This document shows, in pieces, positions 37,273 through 45,879 of a stretch of DNA of 64,000 nucleotides. The DNA is from Streptomyces sp. NBC_01353 (GTDB lineage: Bacteria > Actinomycetota > Actinomycetes > Streptomycetales > Streptomycetaceae). The stretch lies in assembly GCF_036237275.1 (NCBI RefSeq), contig NZ_CP108352.1:4030001-4094000 (forward strand), written 5' to 3'. The notes under the pieces are model-generated. The model was not told the origin of the DNA. It made no database searches and saw only the letters and a program-made list of their open reading frames with translations. Every line of letters begins with the position of its first letter. Position 1 is the stretch's first letter. Made by a program: the position numbers and the translations under genes.

Positions 37273-37306
37273 ACGGGGGTGTCAGCCGATCGGTTGATGC
37301 CCCCGT
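37273..37306. promoter_or_regulatory. 34-bp near-palindrome between hbpS and senS
   Basis: Halves centred at 37289/37290 pair at 14 of 17 positions, the other three being G-T (inner core CCGATCGG, outer arms ACGGGGG and CCCCCGT). It lies in the divergent control region, a plausible operator for the response regulator. Confidence 0.5.
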
Positions 37307-37380
37307 GGTCCTCCCGGGCCAGGATGGATACGTAGACCCAGGTCAGAGCCGTGGCCGGGGCCCTGATGGAGAGGTACGCG

Positions 37381-38568
37381 ATGGAGCAGGACCCGGACGC
37401 CCGCTGGCTGGCGCGGGTCATGCACATCGCCTTCTTCCTCCTCCTCGGCGCCTCGCTGGTCCGCTTCCTGCTGCGGCACCCGTGGGAGGACCGCAGCCCG
37501 TGGATCGTCGCCCTCTCCGGCGCCCTCGCCGCCCTCTACCTCCTCGGCCCCGTCCTCGGCACCCGTGCCACACCCCGCCGGATCGCCTGGCTCTTCACGG
37601 TCGTCGCGGTCTGGATGGTCCTGGTGGTCCTCGCGCCGAGCTTTGCCTGGTGCGCGGTGCCGCTCTTCTACACCGGGCTTCGCACCCTCCCGCCCCGCGC
37701 CGCCCTCGTCCTGGTCACCCTCCTCACCGTCTTCGTGGTCACCGCGCAGGTCCAGCTCTCCAACGGCGGCTTCGACCCGAACCTGATCGTCGCCCCGCCG
37801 GCCGTCGCCGCGATCGCGACCGCCGTCTTCGTCCACGCGCAGCGGCAGGCCGACCGGCAGCGGGCGCTCATCGACGACCTGATCCGCACCCGCCGCGAAC
37901 TGGCCGCCATCGAGCGCCGCGAGGGCACCCTCGCCGAGCGCCAGCGGCTCTCCATGGAGATCCACGACACCCTGGCCCAGGGCCTGTCCAGTCAGCAGAT
38001 GCTGCTCCAGGCGGCCGAGCGCACCTGGGACGCCGACCCGTCGACCGCCCGCCGCCATGTCCGTACGGCCGAGTCGATCGCCGAACGCAACCTCGCCGAG
38101 GCCCGCCGCTTCGTCCACGACCTCGCCCCGGCCGACCTCGCCGAGGGCGGCGGCCTGGAGGAGGCACTGCGCACACTCGCGGGGCGCGAGTCCGCCGCGT
38201 TCCGGGTCGACGGCACCCCCGTCCCGCTGCCCGAACGGGTGCAGTCGGCGCTGCTGCGCATCGCGCAGGGCGCCCTCGCCAACGTCCGCGAGCACGCCGC
38301 AGCCACCTCCGCCGCCCTGACCCTCACCTACCTCGACGACCAGGTCGTCCTCGACATCGCCGACGACGGCCGCGGCTTCGACGCCGGGTCCGGGTCCGCG
38401 TCCGGCCGCCCGAGCGGCGAGCGCGGCGTCCGCGGCCACGGCCTGCCCGCGATGCGGGTGCGGGCCCAGCAGCTCGGCGGCACACTCACCGTGGAGTCCA
38501 CCCCCGGCGAGGGCACGGTGCTCTCGGCCGCGATCCCCCTGTCCACGCCCTTGGAGGCCGGCGCATGA
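37381..38568 (+). CDS. senS: SenS-like sensor histidine kinase
   Basis: 395 aa from ATG at 37381, with GGAGAGG 6 nt upstream; earlier in-frame starts at 37351 and 37366 are less likely. Five hydrophobic helices in residues 15-150, then a HisKA_3 dimerisation helix with the phospho-His in RLSMEIHDTLAQGLSS, and an HATPase with LLRIAQGALANVREHA and LDIADDGRGFDAG. Senses an external signal, probably via HbpS and redox or heme. Overlaps the regulator gene by 4 nt. Confidence 0.85.
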   Translation: MEQDPDARWLARVMHIAFFLLLGASLVRFLLRHPWEDRSPWIVALSGALAALYLLGPVLGTRATPRRIAWLFTVVAVWMVLVVLAPSFAWCAVPLFYTGLRTLPPRAALVLVTLLTVFVVTAQVQLSNGGFDPNLIVAPPAVAAIATAVFVHAQRQADRQRALIDDLIRTRRELAAIERREGTLAERQRLSMEIHDTLAQGLSSQQMLLQAAERTWDADPSTARRHVRTAESIAERNLAEARRFVHDLAPADLAEGGGLEEALRTLAGRESAAFRVDGTPVPLPERVQSALLRIAQGALANVREHAAATSAALTLTYLDDQVVLDIADDGRGFDAGSGSASGRPSGERGVRGHGLPAMRVRAQQLGGTLTVESTPGEGTVLSAAIPLSTPLEAGA

Positions 38569-39191
38569 CCGTACGGATCCTGCTCTGCGACGACCACGCC
38601 GTCGTACGCGCCGGGCTGCTCGCCCTGCTCGGCAGCGCCCCCGACATCGAGGTCGTCGGCGAGGCCGGCAGCGGCGAGGAGGCGGTCGCGATGGCCGCCA
38701 AACTGCGACCCGACGTCGTCCTGATGGACCTTCAGCTCGGCGCCGGCATCGACGGCGTCGAGGCGACCCGCCGGATCGCGGGGTCCACGTCCGGCGTCCA
38801 CGTCCTGGTCCTCACCACGTACGACACCGACGCGGACATCACCCGAGCCATCGAGGCCGGCGCCACCGGCTACCTGCTGAAGGCGGAGCGCCCCGAGGAG
38901 CTGTTCGCCGCGATCCACTCCGCCGCCCAGGGCCGTACGACCCTCTCCCCGCCGGTCGCCAGCCGGGTCATGGACCGGATGCGGGGCGCCGCCGGGCCCA
39001 CCCTCACCGACCGCGAACGGGACATCCTCGGCCAGCTCGCCCACGGCCTCGGCAATCGCGAGATCGCCCGCGCGCTCTTCATCAGCGAGGCGACGGTGAA
39101 GACCCACCTCGGCCGGATCTACGCCAAGCTCGGCGTGGACACACGTGCGGGCGCGGTCGCCGTGGCGAAGGAACAGCGCCTGCTCCCCTGA
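38565..39191 (+). CDS. senR: SenR-like NarL-family response regulator
   Basis: 208 aa. Receiver domain with VRILLCDDHAVVRAGLLALL, phospho-Asp in VVLMDLQLG, and the conserved Lys in GYLLKAERPEE; LuxR-type HTH at the end, LTDRERDILGQLAHGLGNRE and EATVKTHLGRIYAKL. Translated with senS through an ATGA overlap. Expected to bind the divergent hbpS/senS region. Confidence 0.88.
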   Translation: MTVRILLCDDHAVVRAGLLALLGSAPDIEVVGEAGSGEEAVAMAAKLRPDVVLMDLQLGAGIDGVEATRRIAGSTSGVHVLVLTTYDTDADITRAIEAGATGYLLKAERPEELFAAIHSAAQGRTTLSPPVASRVMDRMRGAAGPTLTDRERDILGQLAHGLGNREIARALFISEATVKTHLGRIYAKLGVDTRAGAVAVAKEQRLLP

Positions 39192-39259
39192 CGCTGCTAC
39201 TCTGCGTTGCCGTTCTATCGCAGAGTGTCAGTTCGTCTCGTCTCGTTGTGGGAGCGCAT

Positions 39260-40474
39260 GTGAAGATCGCCTGCGTCGGCGGTGGGCCCGCCGGCCTGTA
39301 CTTCTCGATCCTGATGAAGCGGCAGGACCCGTCGCACGAGATCACCGTCTACGAGCGGAACGCGGCCGGCTCCACCTACGGCTGGGGCGTGACCTACTGG
39401 GCCGGGCTCCTCGACAAGCTGCGGGCCGGCGACCCGGAGTCGGCGCGCGCCATCGACGAGGCCTCCGTCCGCTGGACCGACGGCGTCGCCATCGTCCGCG
39501 ACGAGCGGACCGTCCACCGCGGCGACAAGGGTTTCGGCATCGGCCGGCGCCGGATGCTCGCCCTCCTCGCCGAGCGGGCCGAAGCGCTCGGCGTACGCGT
39601 CGAGTTCGAGCACGGCATCACCGGCCCCGACGCGCCCGAACTCGCGGACGCCGACCTGGTCGTCGCGGCCGACGGGGTCAACAGCGTGCTGCGCGAGGCC
39701 CACGCCGCCGACTTCGGCGCCGAGGTCGCCACCGGCCGCAACCACTACATCTGGCTCGGCACCACCAAGGTCTTCGACTCCTTCAGCTTCGCCTTCAAGG
39801 AGACCGAGCACGGCTGGATCTGGTGCTACGCGTACGGCTTCAGCGGCGAGCAGTCCACATGCGTCGTCGAGTGCTCCCCGGAGACGTGGACGGGGCTCGG
39901 GCTCGGCACCATGAGCGAGGCCGACAGCCTCAACGTGCTGGAGAAGCTCTTCCACGACCTCCTGGACGGCCATCCGCTGATCGGCCGCGCGCAGGACGAC
40001 GGCGCCGCGCAGTGGCTGAACTTCCGCACCCTGGCCACCCGCGCCTGGCACCGCGGCAACCTCGTCCTCCTCGGCGACGCCGCCCACACCACGCACTACT
40101 CGATCGGCGCCGGCACCACCCTGGCCCTGGAGGACGCCCTCGCCCTCGCGGACGCCCTGCGCGGGGGCGCCGGGGACCTCGACTCCGCCCTGACCCGCTA
40201 CGGCCGGCGGCGGCGCGCGGAGCTCCTCTCGGCCCAGAGCGCGGCCCGCTACAGCGCCCAGTGGTACGAGAACCTCCCCCGCTACATGAGCCTGGAGCCG
40301 CGCCAGATGTTCGCGCTCCTGGGCCAGCGCCACTCGCCCCTGCTCCCCCACATCCCCCCACAGCTCTACTACCGGATCGACCGGGTGGCGGAGCAGCTGG
40401 AACCCCTACGCCGCCTCAAGCGCTGGCTGGGCCCCCGCATGGCCCGCGCGCTGCACGCGCGGGCGCGCGGCTGA
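39260..40474 (+). CDS. FAD-dependent aromatic monooxygenase
   Basis: 404 aa from GTG at 39260 (GGGAG 5-6 nt upstream); GTG at 39248 is in frame. p-Hydroxybenzoate-hydroxylase fold: the dinucleotide site KIACVGGGPAGLYFSILMKR, LVVAADGVNSVLRE (DG motif), and LVLLGDAAHTTHYSIGAGTT (FAD ribityl site). The N-terminal part resembles the monooxygenase half of salicylyl-CoA 5-hydroxylase. Substrate unknown. The 3' end runs into a short repeat array that copies the stop region. Confidence 0.88.
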   Translation: MKIACVGGGPAGLYFSILMKRQDPSHEITVYERNAAGSTYGWGVTYWAGLLDKLRAGDPESARAIDEASVRWTDGVAIVRDERTVHRGDKGFGIGRRRMLALLAERAEALGVRVEFEHGITGPDAPELADADLVVAADGVNSVLREAHAADFGAEVATGRNHYIWLGTTKVFDSFSFAFKETEHGWIWCYAYGFSGEQSTCVVECSPETWTGLGLGTMSEADSLNVLEKLFHDLLDGHPLIGRAQDDGAAQWLNFRTLATRAWHRGNLVLLGDAAHTTHYSIGAGTTLALEDALALADALRGGAGDLDSALTRYGRRRRAELLSAQSAARYSAQWYENLPRYMSLEPRQMFALLGQRHSPLLPHIPPQLYYRIDRVAEQLEPLRRLKRWLGPRMARALHARARG

Positions 40475-40640
40475 AGGGGCAGCGGGGCGCGGCTGAGGGC
40501 GGCGGCGCGCGGCGGGTGCGCCGCTGAGGGCGGCGGCGCGCGGTTGGCCCCCGGCGCACGGGCGCGGGAGGCCCGGCCCACGGGCGCGGCGGGCTCCCGG
40601 CGCACGGGCGCGGCGGGCCCCCGGCCGGAGCGCTCCCGTC
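40466..40640. repeat. GC-only tandem repeats starting at the monooxygenase stop
   Basis: GCGGCTGA-GGGC units recur at about 40467, 40489 and 40520, with GCGGCGGCGCGCGG spacers, then three GGCGCACGGGCGCGG-type units to 40615. The first unit contains the gene's own TGA. The 40475-40707 gap has no other feature. Confidence 0.7.
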
Positions 40641-40707
40641 CGCAGGGGAGACCGGGCGGGGCCGGCGCGTGCGCCCCGGGTCCCGTGCGCGTGGGAGCAT
40701 CGTCTCC

Positions 40708-41208
40708 GTGCTCGACATCGGCTACTCCCTCTCCCGTCGCTTCCCCGACCCCCCGCAGACCGACTACCGCCGCGCGGACGTCCACGCCCTGCGCCACGAC
40801 CTGTTCTGCGGGGACGTGTACCTCGCCGACCCCAAGGCCGACCGCGAGGTGTCCACAGCCTGGGGATGGGTGCCGGTGCTCGACTTCGCCTGGGCGCTGT
40901 GCGACATCGTCGAGCAGCTCGACCGCGACCCGCGCGGCAGCCGGTCCTCGCAGCGCCAGTACGCGGAGCTCGACTTCACCGAGTCCTCTGACCGGATGCT
41001 CTTCGAGCGCCGCTTCGGCTGGGTGGACGTGGAGGCCGACTGGATGCCGGGCGACGAGCCCCCGCTCACCTTCAGCCACCGCGAACTGCGCCGCGAGGCC
41101 CGCGACTTCCTGCACGACCTGATCGCCGACCTCACCGACATGCACGAGGGCCTCGGCGACAACCCGGCGATCTGGGACCTCCAGGCCCGCTTCCCCCGCC
41201 TCCCGTAA
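40708..41208 (+). CDS. Conserved hypothetical protein
   Basis: 166 aa from GTG at 40708 (GGGAG 10 nt upstream). Soluble, with no signal or membrane helix. It begins VLDIGYSLSRRFPDPPQTDY and has VHALRHDLFCGDVYLADPKA, VPVLDFAWALCDIVEQLDRD, and LTFSHRELRREARDFLHDLI. The look is of a small actinobacterial family with an alpha/beta core; I do not recognise a function. It is convergent with the pentapeptide gene. Confidence 0.7.
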   Translation: MLDIGYSLSRRFPDPPQTDYRRADVHALRHDLFCGDVYLADPKADREVSTAWGWVPVLDFAWALCDIVEQLDRDPRGSRSSQRQYAELDFTESSDRMLFERRFGWVDVEADWMPGDEPPLTFSHRELRREARDFLHDLIADLTDMHEGLGDNPAIWDLQARFPRLP

Positions 41209-41230
41209 CCGGGCCCCCGCCCGGTCCCCC

Positions 41231-41896
41231 TCAGTCCTCCACCCGCACCCCCAGCTGCGCGGCGAACACCGGCGCCAGATCCAGCAACTGCGCCGTACTG
41301 ATCACCGCACCCGCCAGGGCGTCCACCCCGCGCGCGATCTCCAGACGCTCCACCGTCCGCAGATCGACGTCCTTCATCCGCGCCCCGCTGAAGTCCACCC
41401 CCTTCAGCACACAGTCCCGGAACTCGACCCGCTCGAGCACCGCGCCCCCGAAGTCGGGCTCGCTCAGCACACACCCCTCGAAGACGACGTCCTTCAGCTT
41501 CGCCGTCCGCAGATTCAGATAGTCGATCTTCCCTCCCCTCACCAGGACCCGCTCGAACACCGCCCCGTGCAGCTGCGTCCCGCCGAGCCGCGCGTCCACG
41601 ATCTCCACGTCCCGCAGCGACGCCCCCGCCAGGTCCGTGCCCACACCCCGGATCCCGCTCAGCACGGAGTCCAGGACCCGCGCCGAGGTCAGCCGTGTCT
41701 CGTCCACCGCGCAGTCCCGCAGCGCACAGTCCAGGAACCGCGCCCCTCCCCCGTCCTGCCCCGCCAGATCGAGCCCCGAGAACTCCAGGCCGTCGTAGTC
41801 CCCGTCCGGATCGAGCCCCCCTCCGTACGCCTCAAGCGGCGGCAGCCGCACCTCCGGCCGACGCACGACCGCCACCTTCTTCTTCGCTGTCGCCAT
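41231..41896 (-). CDS. Pentapeptide-repeat protein
   Basis: 221 aa from ATG at 41896. A basic start (MATAKKKVAVVRRPEVRL) precedes a right-handed quadrilateral beta-helix built of A(D/N)LXX-like units: LEFSGLDLAGQDGGGARFLD, LRDCAVDETRLTSARVLDSV, VFEGCVLSEPDFGGAVLERV, EFRDCVLKGVDFSGARMKDV. Some family members mimic DNA and protect gyrase, but many have no known role. Divergent from the FAD enzyme that follows. Confidence 0.88.
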   Translation of the reverse strand: MATAKKKVAVVRRPEVRLPPLEAYGGGLDPDGDYDGLEFSGLDLAGQDGGGARFLDCALRDCAVDETRLTSARVLDSVLSGIRGVGTDLAGASLRDVEIVDARLGGTQLHGAVFERVLVRGGKIDYLNLRTAKLKDVVFEGCVLSEPDFGGAVLERVEFRDCVLKGVDFSGARMKDVDLRTVERLEIARGVDALAGAVISTAQLLDLAPVFAAQLGVRVED

Positions 41897-41994
41897 GCAC
41901 TCATAGTGACGTGCGCCACTGACAACGCCCCCGATGTCACAGACCGAGCCCCCTCGGCCGTCCCCTGTGCAAGACCCGGACGAGGGAGCACGCA

Positions 41995-43170
41995 ATGCAG
42001 CGGAACAGGAAGCACATCACCGTCATCGGCGGCGGATTCGCCGGACTCACCGCGGCGATCACCGCCGCCGAAGCCGGGGCCAAGGTCACCCTCCACGAGG
42101 CCCACCACACCCTCGGCGGCCGCGCCCGCACCGCCGAAGGCCGCTACCGCACCAACGAAGGCCCCCACGCCATCTACAACGGCGGCCCCCACTGGACCTG
42201 GCTCACCCAGCGTGACCTCCTCGGCCCGCTCGCACCGCTGCCGCTGCGCGAAGCCGCCCGCTTCCGCTTCCACCGCGCCGGGGCCCTGCGCCGCACCCCG
42301 CCGCTCGGCTTCATCCGCCACACCCTCCGTACGGCCGAAGAGGCCCCCGTCGACACCGACTTCCTCACCTGGGCCACTCGCGTCGCCGGACCCGAGGCCG
42401 CCCGTCAGGCCGCCGCGTACAGCGCGGTCGCCCTCTTCCACCACGACCCCGGCACGCTCTCCGCCCGCTTCGTGCAGGAACGCCTCCACCGGGCCGCCGC
42501 CCTGCCGCCCGAGGCGCGCTTCATCCGCGGCGGCTGGGGACAGCTGACCGACCGCATGGCAGCCCGCGCGTGGAACCTGGGCGTACGGATCGAGACCTCC
42601 TCCCGGCTCGACGAACTGCCGCTCGCCGACGGCCCGGTCGTCGTCGCCACCTCCCTCGCCGCGGCCTCCCGGCTCCTCGGCGACCCCGGGCTGACCTGGG
42701 AGAGCGGCCGCACCGTCCTGTTCGACCTGGCACTGCGCACCCGGGCGGGCGACCCGTACATCGTGTCCGACCTCGACACCCCCGGCTGGATCGAGCGATT
42801 CACGGCACAGGACCCCTCCCTCGCCCCCGCCGGCGAGCAGCTGATCCAGGCCCAGCTCCCCATCGGCCCCGGCCGCTCCAAGACCGACGGCATCGCCCAC
42901 GCCGAGCGCCTGCTCGACCTCGGCTACCCCGGCTGGCGCGAACGCACGGTCTGGCGCCGCGAGGCCGTCTGCGCAGGCCGTACGGGGGCCCTCGACCGCC
43001 CCGGCACCACCTGGCGCGACCGCCCCGCGATCGACCGCGGCGACGACGTCTACCTCGTGGGAGACCAGGTCGCGGCGCCCGGAGTCCTGGCCGAGGTGTC
43101 GTTCACGAGCGCCGTCGAGGCGGTGTCCCTGGCACTGCGCACGAAGAGGCTTGACCTCAAGCACGCTTGA
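41995..43170 (+). CDS. FAD-dependent amine-oxidase/desaturase-like oxidoreductase
   Basis: 391 aa, ATG at 41995 with GGGAG upstream. The N-terminus is a classic Rossmann site, HITVIGGGFAGLTAAITAAE, followed by VTLHEAHHTLGGRART, as in phytoene-desaturase and monoamine-oxidase relatives. The C-terminal FAD motif is DDVYLVGDQVAAPGVLAEVS, and GGWGQLTDRMAARAWNLGV is the conserved central block. It may desaturate or oxidise a lipid or isoprenoid; no pathway neighbours point to one. Confidence 0.85.
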   Translation: MQRNRKHITVIGGGFAGLTAAITAAEAGAKVTLHEAHHTLGGRARTAEGRYRTNEGPHAIYNGGPHWTWLTQRDLLGPLAPLPLREAARFRFHRAGALRRTPPLGFIRHTLRTAEEAPVDTDFLTWATRVAGPEAARQAAAYSAVALFHHDPGTLSARFVQERLHRAAALPPEARFIRGGWGQLTDRMAARAWNLGVRIETSSRLDELPLADGPVVVATSLAAASRLLGDPGLTWESGRTVLFDLALRTRAGDPYIVSDLDTPGWIERFTAQDPSLAPAGEQLIQAQLPIGPGRSKTDGIAHAERLLDLGYPGWRERTVWRREAVCAGRTGALDRPGTTWRDRPAIDRGDDVYLVGDQVAAPGVLAEVSFTSAVEAVSLALRTKRLDLKHA

Positions 43171-43221
43171 GGTCAGAGGCTGTCGTACGTCAACGGGAGA
43201 ACATCACCAGGGGAGCCCACC

Positions 43222-44220
43222 ATGCACGCCATCCGCCTCCACGCCTTCGGCCCGGCCGAGAACCTCACCTACGAGGAGACCCCGGACCCCGTCCCCGGAC
43301 CCGGCCAGGTCCGGATCGCGGTCACCGCGGCAGGCGTCCACCTCCTCGACACCGCCCTGCGCCTCGGGCAGACCGGCCCCTTCCCCGCCCCTGCCGAACT
43401 CCCCACGATCCCCGGCCGCGAGGTCGCCGGCACCGTGGACGCGCTCGGCGAGGGCACCGACCCGACCTGGCTCGGCAAGCGCGTCGTCGCCCACCTCGGC
43501 CTCGCCCCCGGAGGCTACGCCGAACTCGCGGTCGTCGACGCCGCCAAGCTCCACGCCCTGCCCGACACCCTCGGTGACGCCGAAGCCGTCGCCATGATCG
43601 GCACCGGCCGCACGACGCTGGGCATCCTCCAGTTCACCGAGCTCGGCCCCGACTCGATCGCCATCGTCCCGGCCGCCGCCGGCGGCATCGGCACCCTCCT
43701 CGTCCAGTACGCCAAGAACGCCGGCGCCACCGTCATCGGCCTCGCCGGCGGCCCCGAGAAGGTGGCCCTCGTACGGGAGAACGGCGCGGACCTGGCGGTC
43801 GACTACAAGCAGCCGGACTGGCCGCAGCAGGTCCGCGCCTTCCTCGGCTCCCGTACCGCCACGATCGTCTTCGACTCCGTGGGCGGCGACACCGGCCGCG
43901 CGGCCGTCGACCTCCTCGGCAAGGGCGGCGAGCACCTCGTCTTCGGCTGGTCCGGCAAGGGCATCCACGACGGCGAACCGCTCACCTTCACCGCCGAGGA
44001 ACTCACCACCCGAGGCATCACCTCCGAGAGCGTCCTCGGCCCGGTCATGCTCCAGAAGGCCGGCGGCGACGTCCGCAACCTCGAACTCGCCTCCCTCGCC
44101 GCGGCCACCGAAGGCACCCTCCGCCCGGCCGTCCACCGCTTCCCCCTCGCCGAAGCGGCAGCGGCCCACCACGCCCTGGAAACCCGGGGCACGACCGGCA
44201 AGGTGGTCCTGATCCCGTAG
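43222..44220 (+). CDS. Zinc-binding-dehydrogenase family quinone oxidoreductase
   Basis: 332 aa, ATG at 43222 with GGGAG. MDR superfamily: MHAIRLHAFGPAENLTYEET, VTAAGVHLLDTALRLG, IPGREVAGTVDALGEGTDPT, and the NADPH loop VPAAAGGIGTLLVQYAKNAG. Residues for structural or catalytic zinc are absent, as in NADPH:quinone reductases. It follows the preceding oxidoreductase by 51 nt and may share its transcript. Confidence 0.9.
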   Translation: MHAIRLHAFGPAENLTYEETPDPVPGPGQVRIAVTAAGVHLLDTALRLGQTGPFPAPAELPTIPGREVAGTVDALGEGTDPTWLGKRVVAHLGLAPGGYAELAVVDAAKLHALPDTLGDAEAVAMIGTGRTTLGILQFTELGPDSIAIVPAAAGGIGTLLVQYAKNAGATVIGLAGGPEKVALVRENGADLAVDYKQPDWPQQVRAFLGSRTATIVFDSVGGDTGRAAVDLLGKGGEHLVFGWSGKGIHDGEPLTFTAEELTTRGITSESVLGPVMLQKAGGDVRNLELASLAAATEGTLRPAVHRFPLAEAAAAHHALETRGTTGKVVLIP

Positions 44221-44223
44221 GAC

Positions 44224-44349
44224 CCGCGTACTGATGACGTCGTCCAACGGCGCCCCGGCAGCGGCGAGGGCAACCCGCATGTTCTCGACAGCCTTCGCCG
44301 CCTGCCCCGCGTAGTCGCCGACCGCCGCCGTCGACCCGCCCTCGTTCAC
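44224..44349 (-). pseudogene. RidA-family gene remnant
   Basis: The 42 codons from 44349 read GDYAGQAAKAVENMRVALAA then AGAPLDDVISTRVL, the middle of a RidA/YjgF protein (Qaaqal.nl..aLaaaGa.l.dVv...vy). Nothing RidA-like precedes or follows, and the frame then enters the antisense of the quinone oxidoreductase. Truncated at both ends, probably a deletion relic. Confidence 0.6.
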
Positions 44350-44376
44350 CGCCGCCGTTCACCGCCGCCGTTCACC
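44344..44376. repeat. 13-bp repeats at the GNAT stop codon
   Basis: On the minus strand GGTGAACGGCGGC recurs about two and a half times starting at the TGA of the acetyltransferase gene. Confidence 0.7.
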
Positions 44377-44848
44377 CCCGCGCACCCAGCTCCGCGAGCG
44401 CGTCGTCCGTCAGCCGGTACACCGTCCACCCGTCCTGCGGCCTCGCCCCCAGCGACTCGTAGAAGTCGATCGACGGGGTGTTCCAGTTCAGGACCGACCA
44501 CTCCAGACGCTCGTACCGCCGCTCCACACAGATCCGCGCCAACGCCCGCAGCAGCGCCTTCCCGTGCCCGCCGCCCCGGCTCGTCGGCCGCACGTACAGG
44601 TCCTCCAGGTAGATCCCGTGCACCCCGCGCCACGTCGAGAAGTTCAGGAACCACAGCGCGAAGCCCACCACCTCGCCCTCGTCCGTCTCCGCGACGTGCG
44701 CGAACGCCGCGGGGCGCTCCCCGAACAAGGCCTCGCGCAGCTGCTCCTCCGTCGCGCGGGCCTCCTCCAGCGCCTTCTCGTACGCGGCTAGCTCACGGAT
44801 CATCGCGTGGATCACAGGGACATCGGCAGGTGTGGCGGTACGAATCAT
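44372..44848 (-). CDS. GNAT-family N-acetyltransferase (diamine acetyltransferase-like)
   Basis: 158 aa from ATG at 44848. Strong match to the spermidine/spermine N1-acetyltransferase-like group: MIRTATPADVPVIHAMIREL, AYEKALEEARATEEQLREAL, GFALWFLNFSTWRGVHGIYL, EDLYVRPTSRGGGHGKALLR and WSVLNWNTPSIDFYESLGA. Acetylates an amine with acetyl-CoA; the real substrate is not known. The phosphotransferase-like gene upstream ends 19 nt before it. Confidence 0.9.
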   Translation of the reverse strand: MIRTATPADVPVIHAMIRELAAYEKALEEARATEEQLREALFGERPAAFAHVAETDEGEVVGFALWFLNFSTWRGVHGIYLEDLYVRPTSRGGGHGKALLRALARICVERRYERLEWSVLNWNTPSIDFYESLGARPQDGWTVYRLTDDALAELGARG

Positions 44849-44867
44849 GCGGCCAGCCTGCACCGGA

Positions 44868-45764
44868 TCACCCCGCGCGGGCCAGCAGCGTCCGAGCGAT
44901 GAGCACCTGTTCCTCGTCCAGCGCGGGCTCCCCGTCCTCCACGTCCCACAACGCGTTCTGCAACACCCGCCCGAACGTCCACGCCGCCGCCCGGCCCCGG
45001 TCAAGACCCAGCACCTCCGTCAGCAGATCGAAACGCCACAGCGTCTCCGCCTGATCCGGATCGAACGCGCTCGACAACGCCGGCAGCAGATCGAACCCCG
45101 GATCCCCCGCCAACGGCTTCGGATCGATCGCCAACCACGGCTCCCGCTCCCCCGCCAGGATGTTGTCGACGTGCAGATCCCAGTGGAGCAGCCGATCCCC
45201 CGGCTCCCCCACCACCTCCCGCACCGCCGCCGCACAATCCCGCAGCAGCGCCGCGTCCTCCGCCCCCAGCCGCGCCGCCGCCTCCGGTACGGCCTCCAGC
45301 ATCGCGGCCGCGATGTCCCCCAGCCCCCGCAGCCCCTCCGGCGCCCGGACCACCACCAGCCGCGCCAACAGATCCGCCAGGATCCGCGTCGCCTCCCGCG
45401 TATCCACCAGCCCCGACAGATGCCGGCCCTCGTCCAGCCGCTCCAACAACAGCGTCCCCGTCGCCGGATCATCCGCCAGCAGACGTACGGCCCCGCAGCC
45501 GCCCCACACGCGCAGCGCGACCGCCTCGCCCGCGCTCTCCTCGTCCAGAAGCTGCAACTTGAGCGCCGCGCGCACACCGTCCGACACCCGGACCACCGGC
45601 AGCACCAACGACGCCATCCCGTACATCGAAGGCCCCGTCACCCGCAGCCCCCAAGCATCGAGAAAGTGCGCGGCCCGCCCGGGCAACGCGGCGATGAACG
45701 CCCGTCCCGCCTCGCCGTTGAACCGGGCCTGAGACGCGGCGAGTTCCTCCGGAATATCGATCAC
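44868..45764 (-). CDS. Aminoglycoside/hydroxyurea antibiotic-resistance kinase family protein
   Basis: 298 aa. APH(6)/viomycin-kinase-like: the catalytic loop LLHWDLHVDNILAGEREPWL and the metal site AIDPKPLAGDPGFDLLP are intact, and TGTLLLERLDEGRHL is the hinge. These enzymes phosphorylate antibiotics in the cytoplasm, but chromosomal family members often have unknown targets. The start is GTG at 45764, with TAGCAT 6 nt upstream and no ribosome site (probably leaderless). The GNAT gene follows closely, so the pair could modify the same amine-containing compound (inference). Confidence 0.87.
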   Translation of the reverse strand: MIDIPEELAASQARFNGEAGRAFIAALPGRAAHFLDAWGLRVTGPSMYGMASLVLPVVRVSDGVRAALKLQLLDEESAGEAVALRVWGGCGAVRLLADDPATGTLLLERLDEGRHLSGLVDTREATRILADLLARLVVVRAPEGLRGLGDIAAAMLEAVPEAAARLGAEDAALLRDCAAAVREVVGEPGDRLLHWDLHVDNILAGEREPWLAIDPKPLAGDPGFDLLPALSSAFDPDQAETLWRFDLLTEVLGLDRGRAAAWTFGRVLQNALWDVEDGEPALDEEQVLIARTLLARAG

Positions 45765-45879
45765 ACGGCGATGCTAGGCACAGGCGTTCCACACGGCACA
45801 CGAAAAACCCCCCGCCCAGCCCCCCGACCCATCCAGTAACCTCCCGCCCACCCACCCAGAGGCAGAGGACGGACACACC

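Noticed and set aside
39260-44220. A biosynthetic gene cluster (several oxidoreductases together)
   Set aside because: The FAD enzymes are separated by unrelated hypothetical and pentapeptide genes on both strands, with no scaffold-building enzyme.
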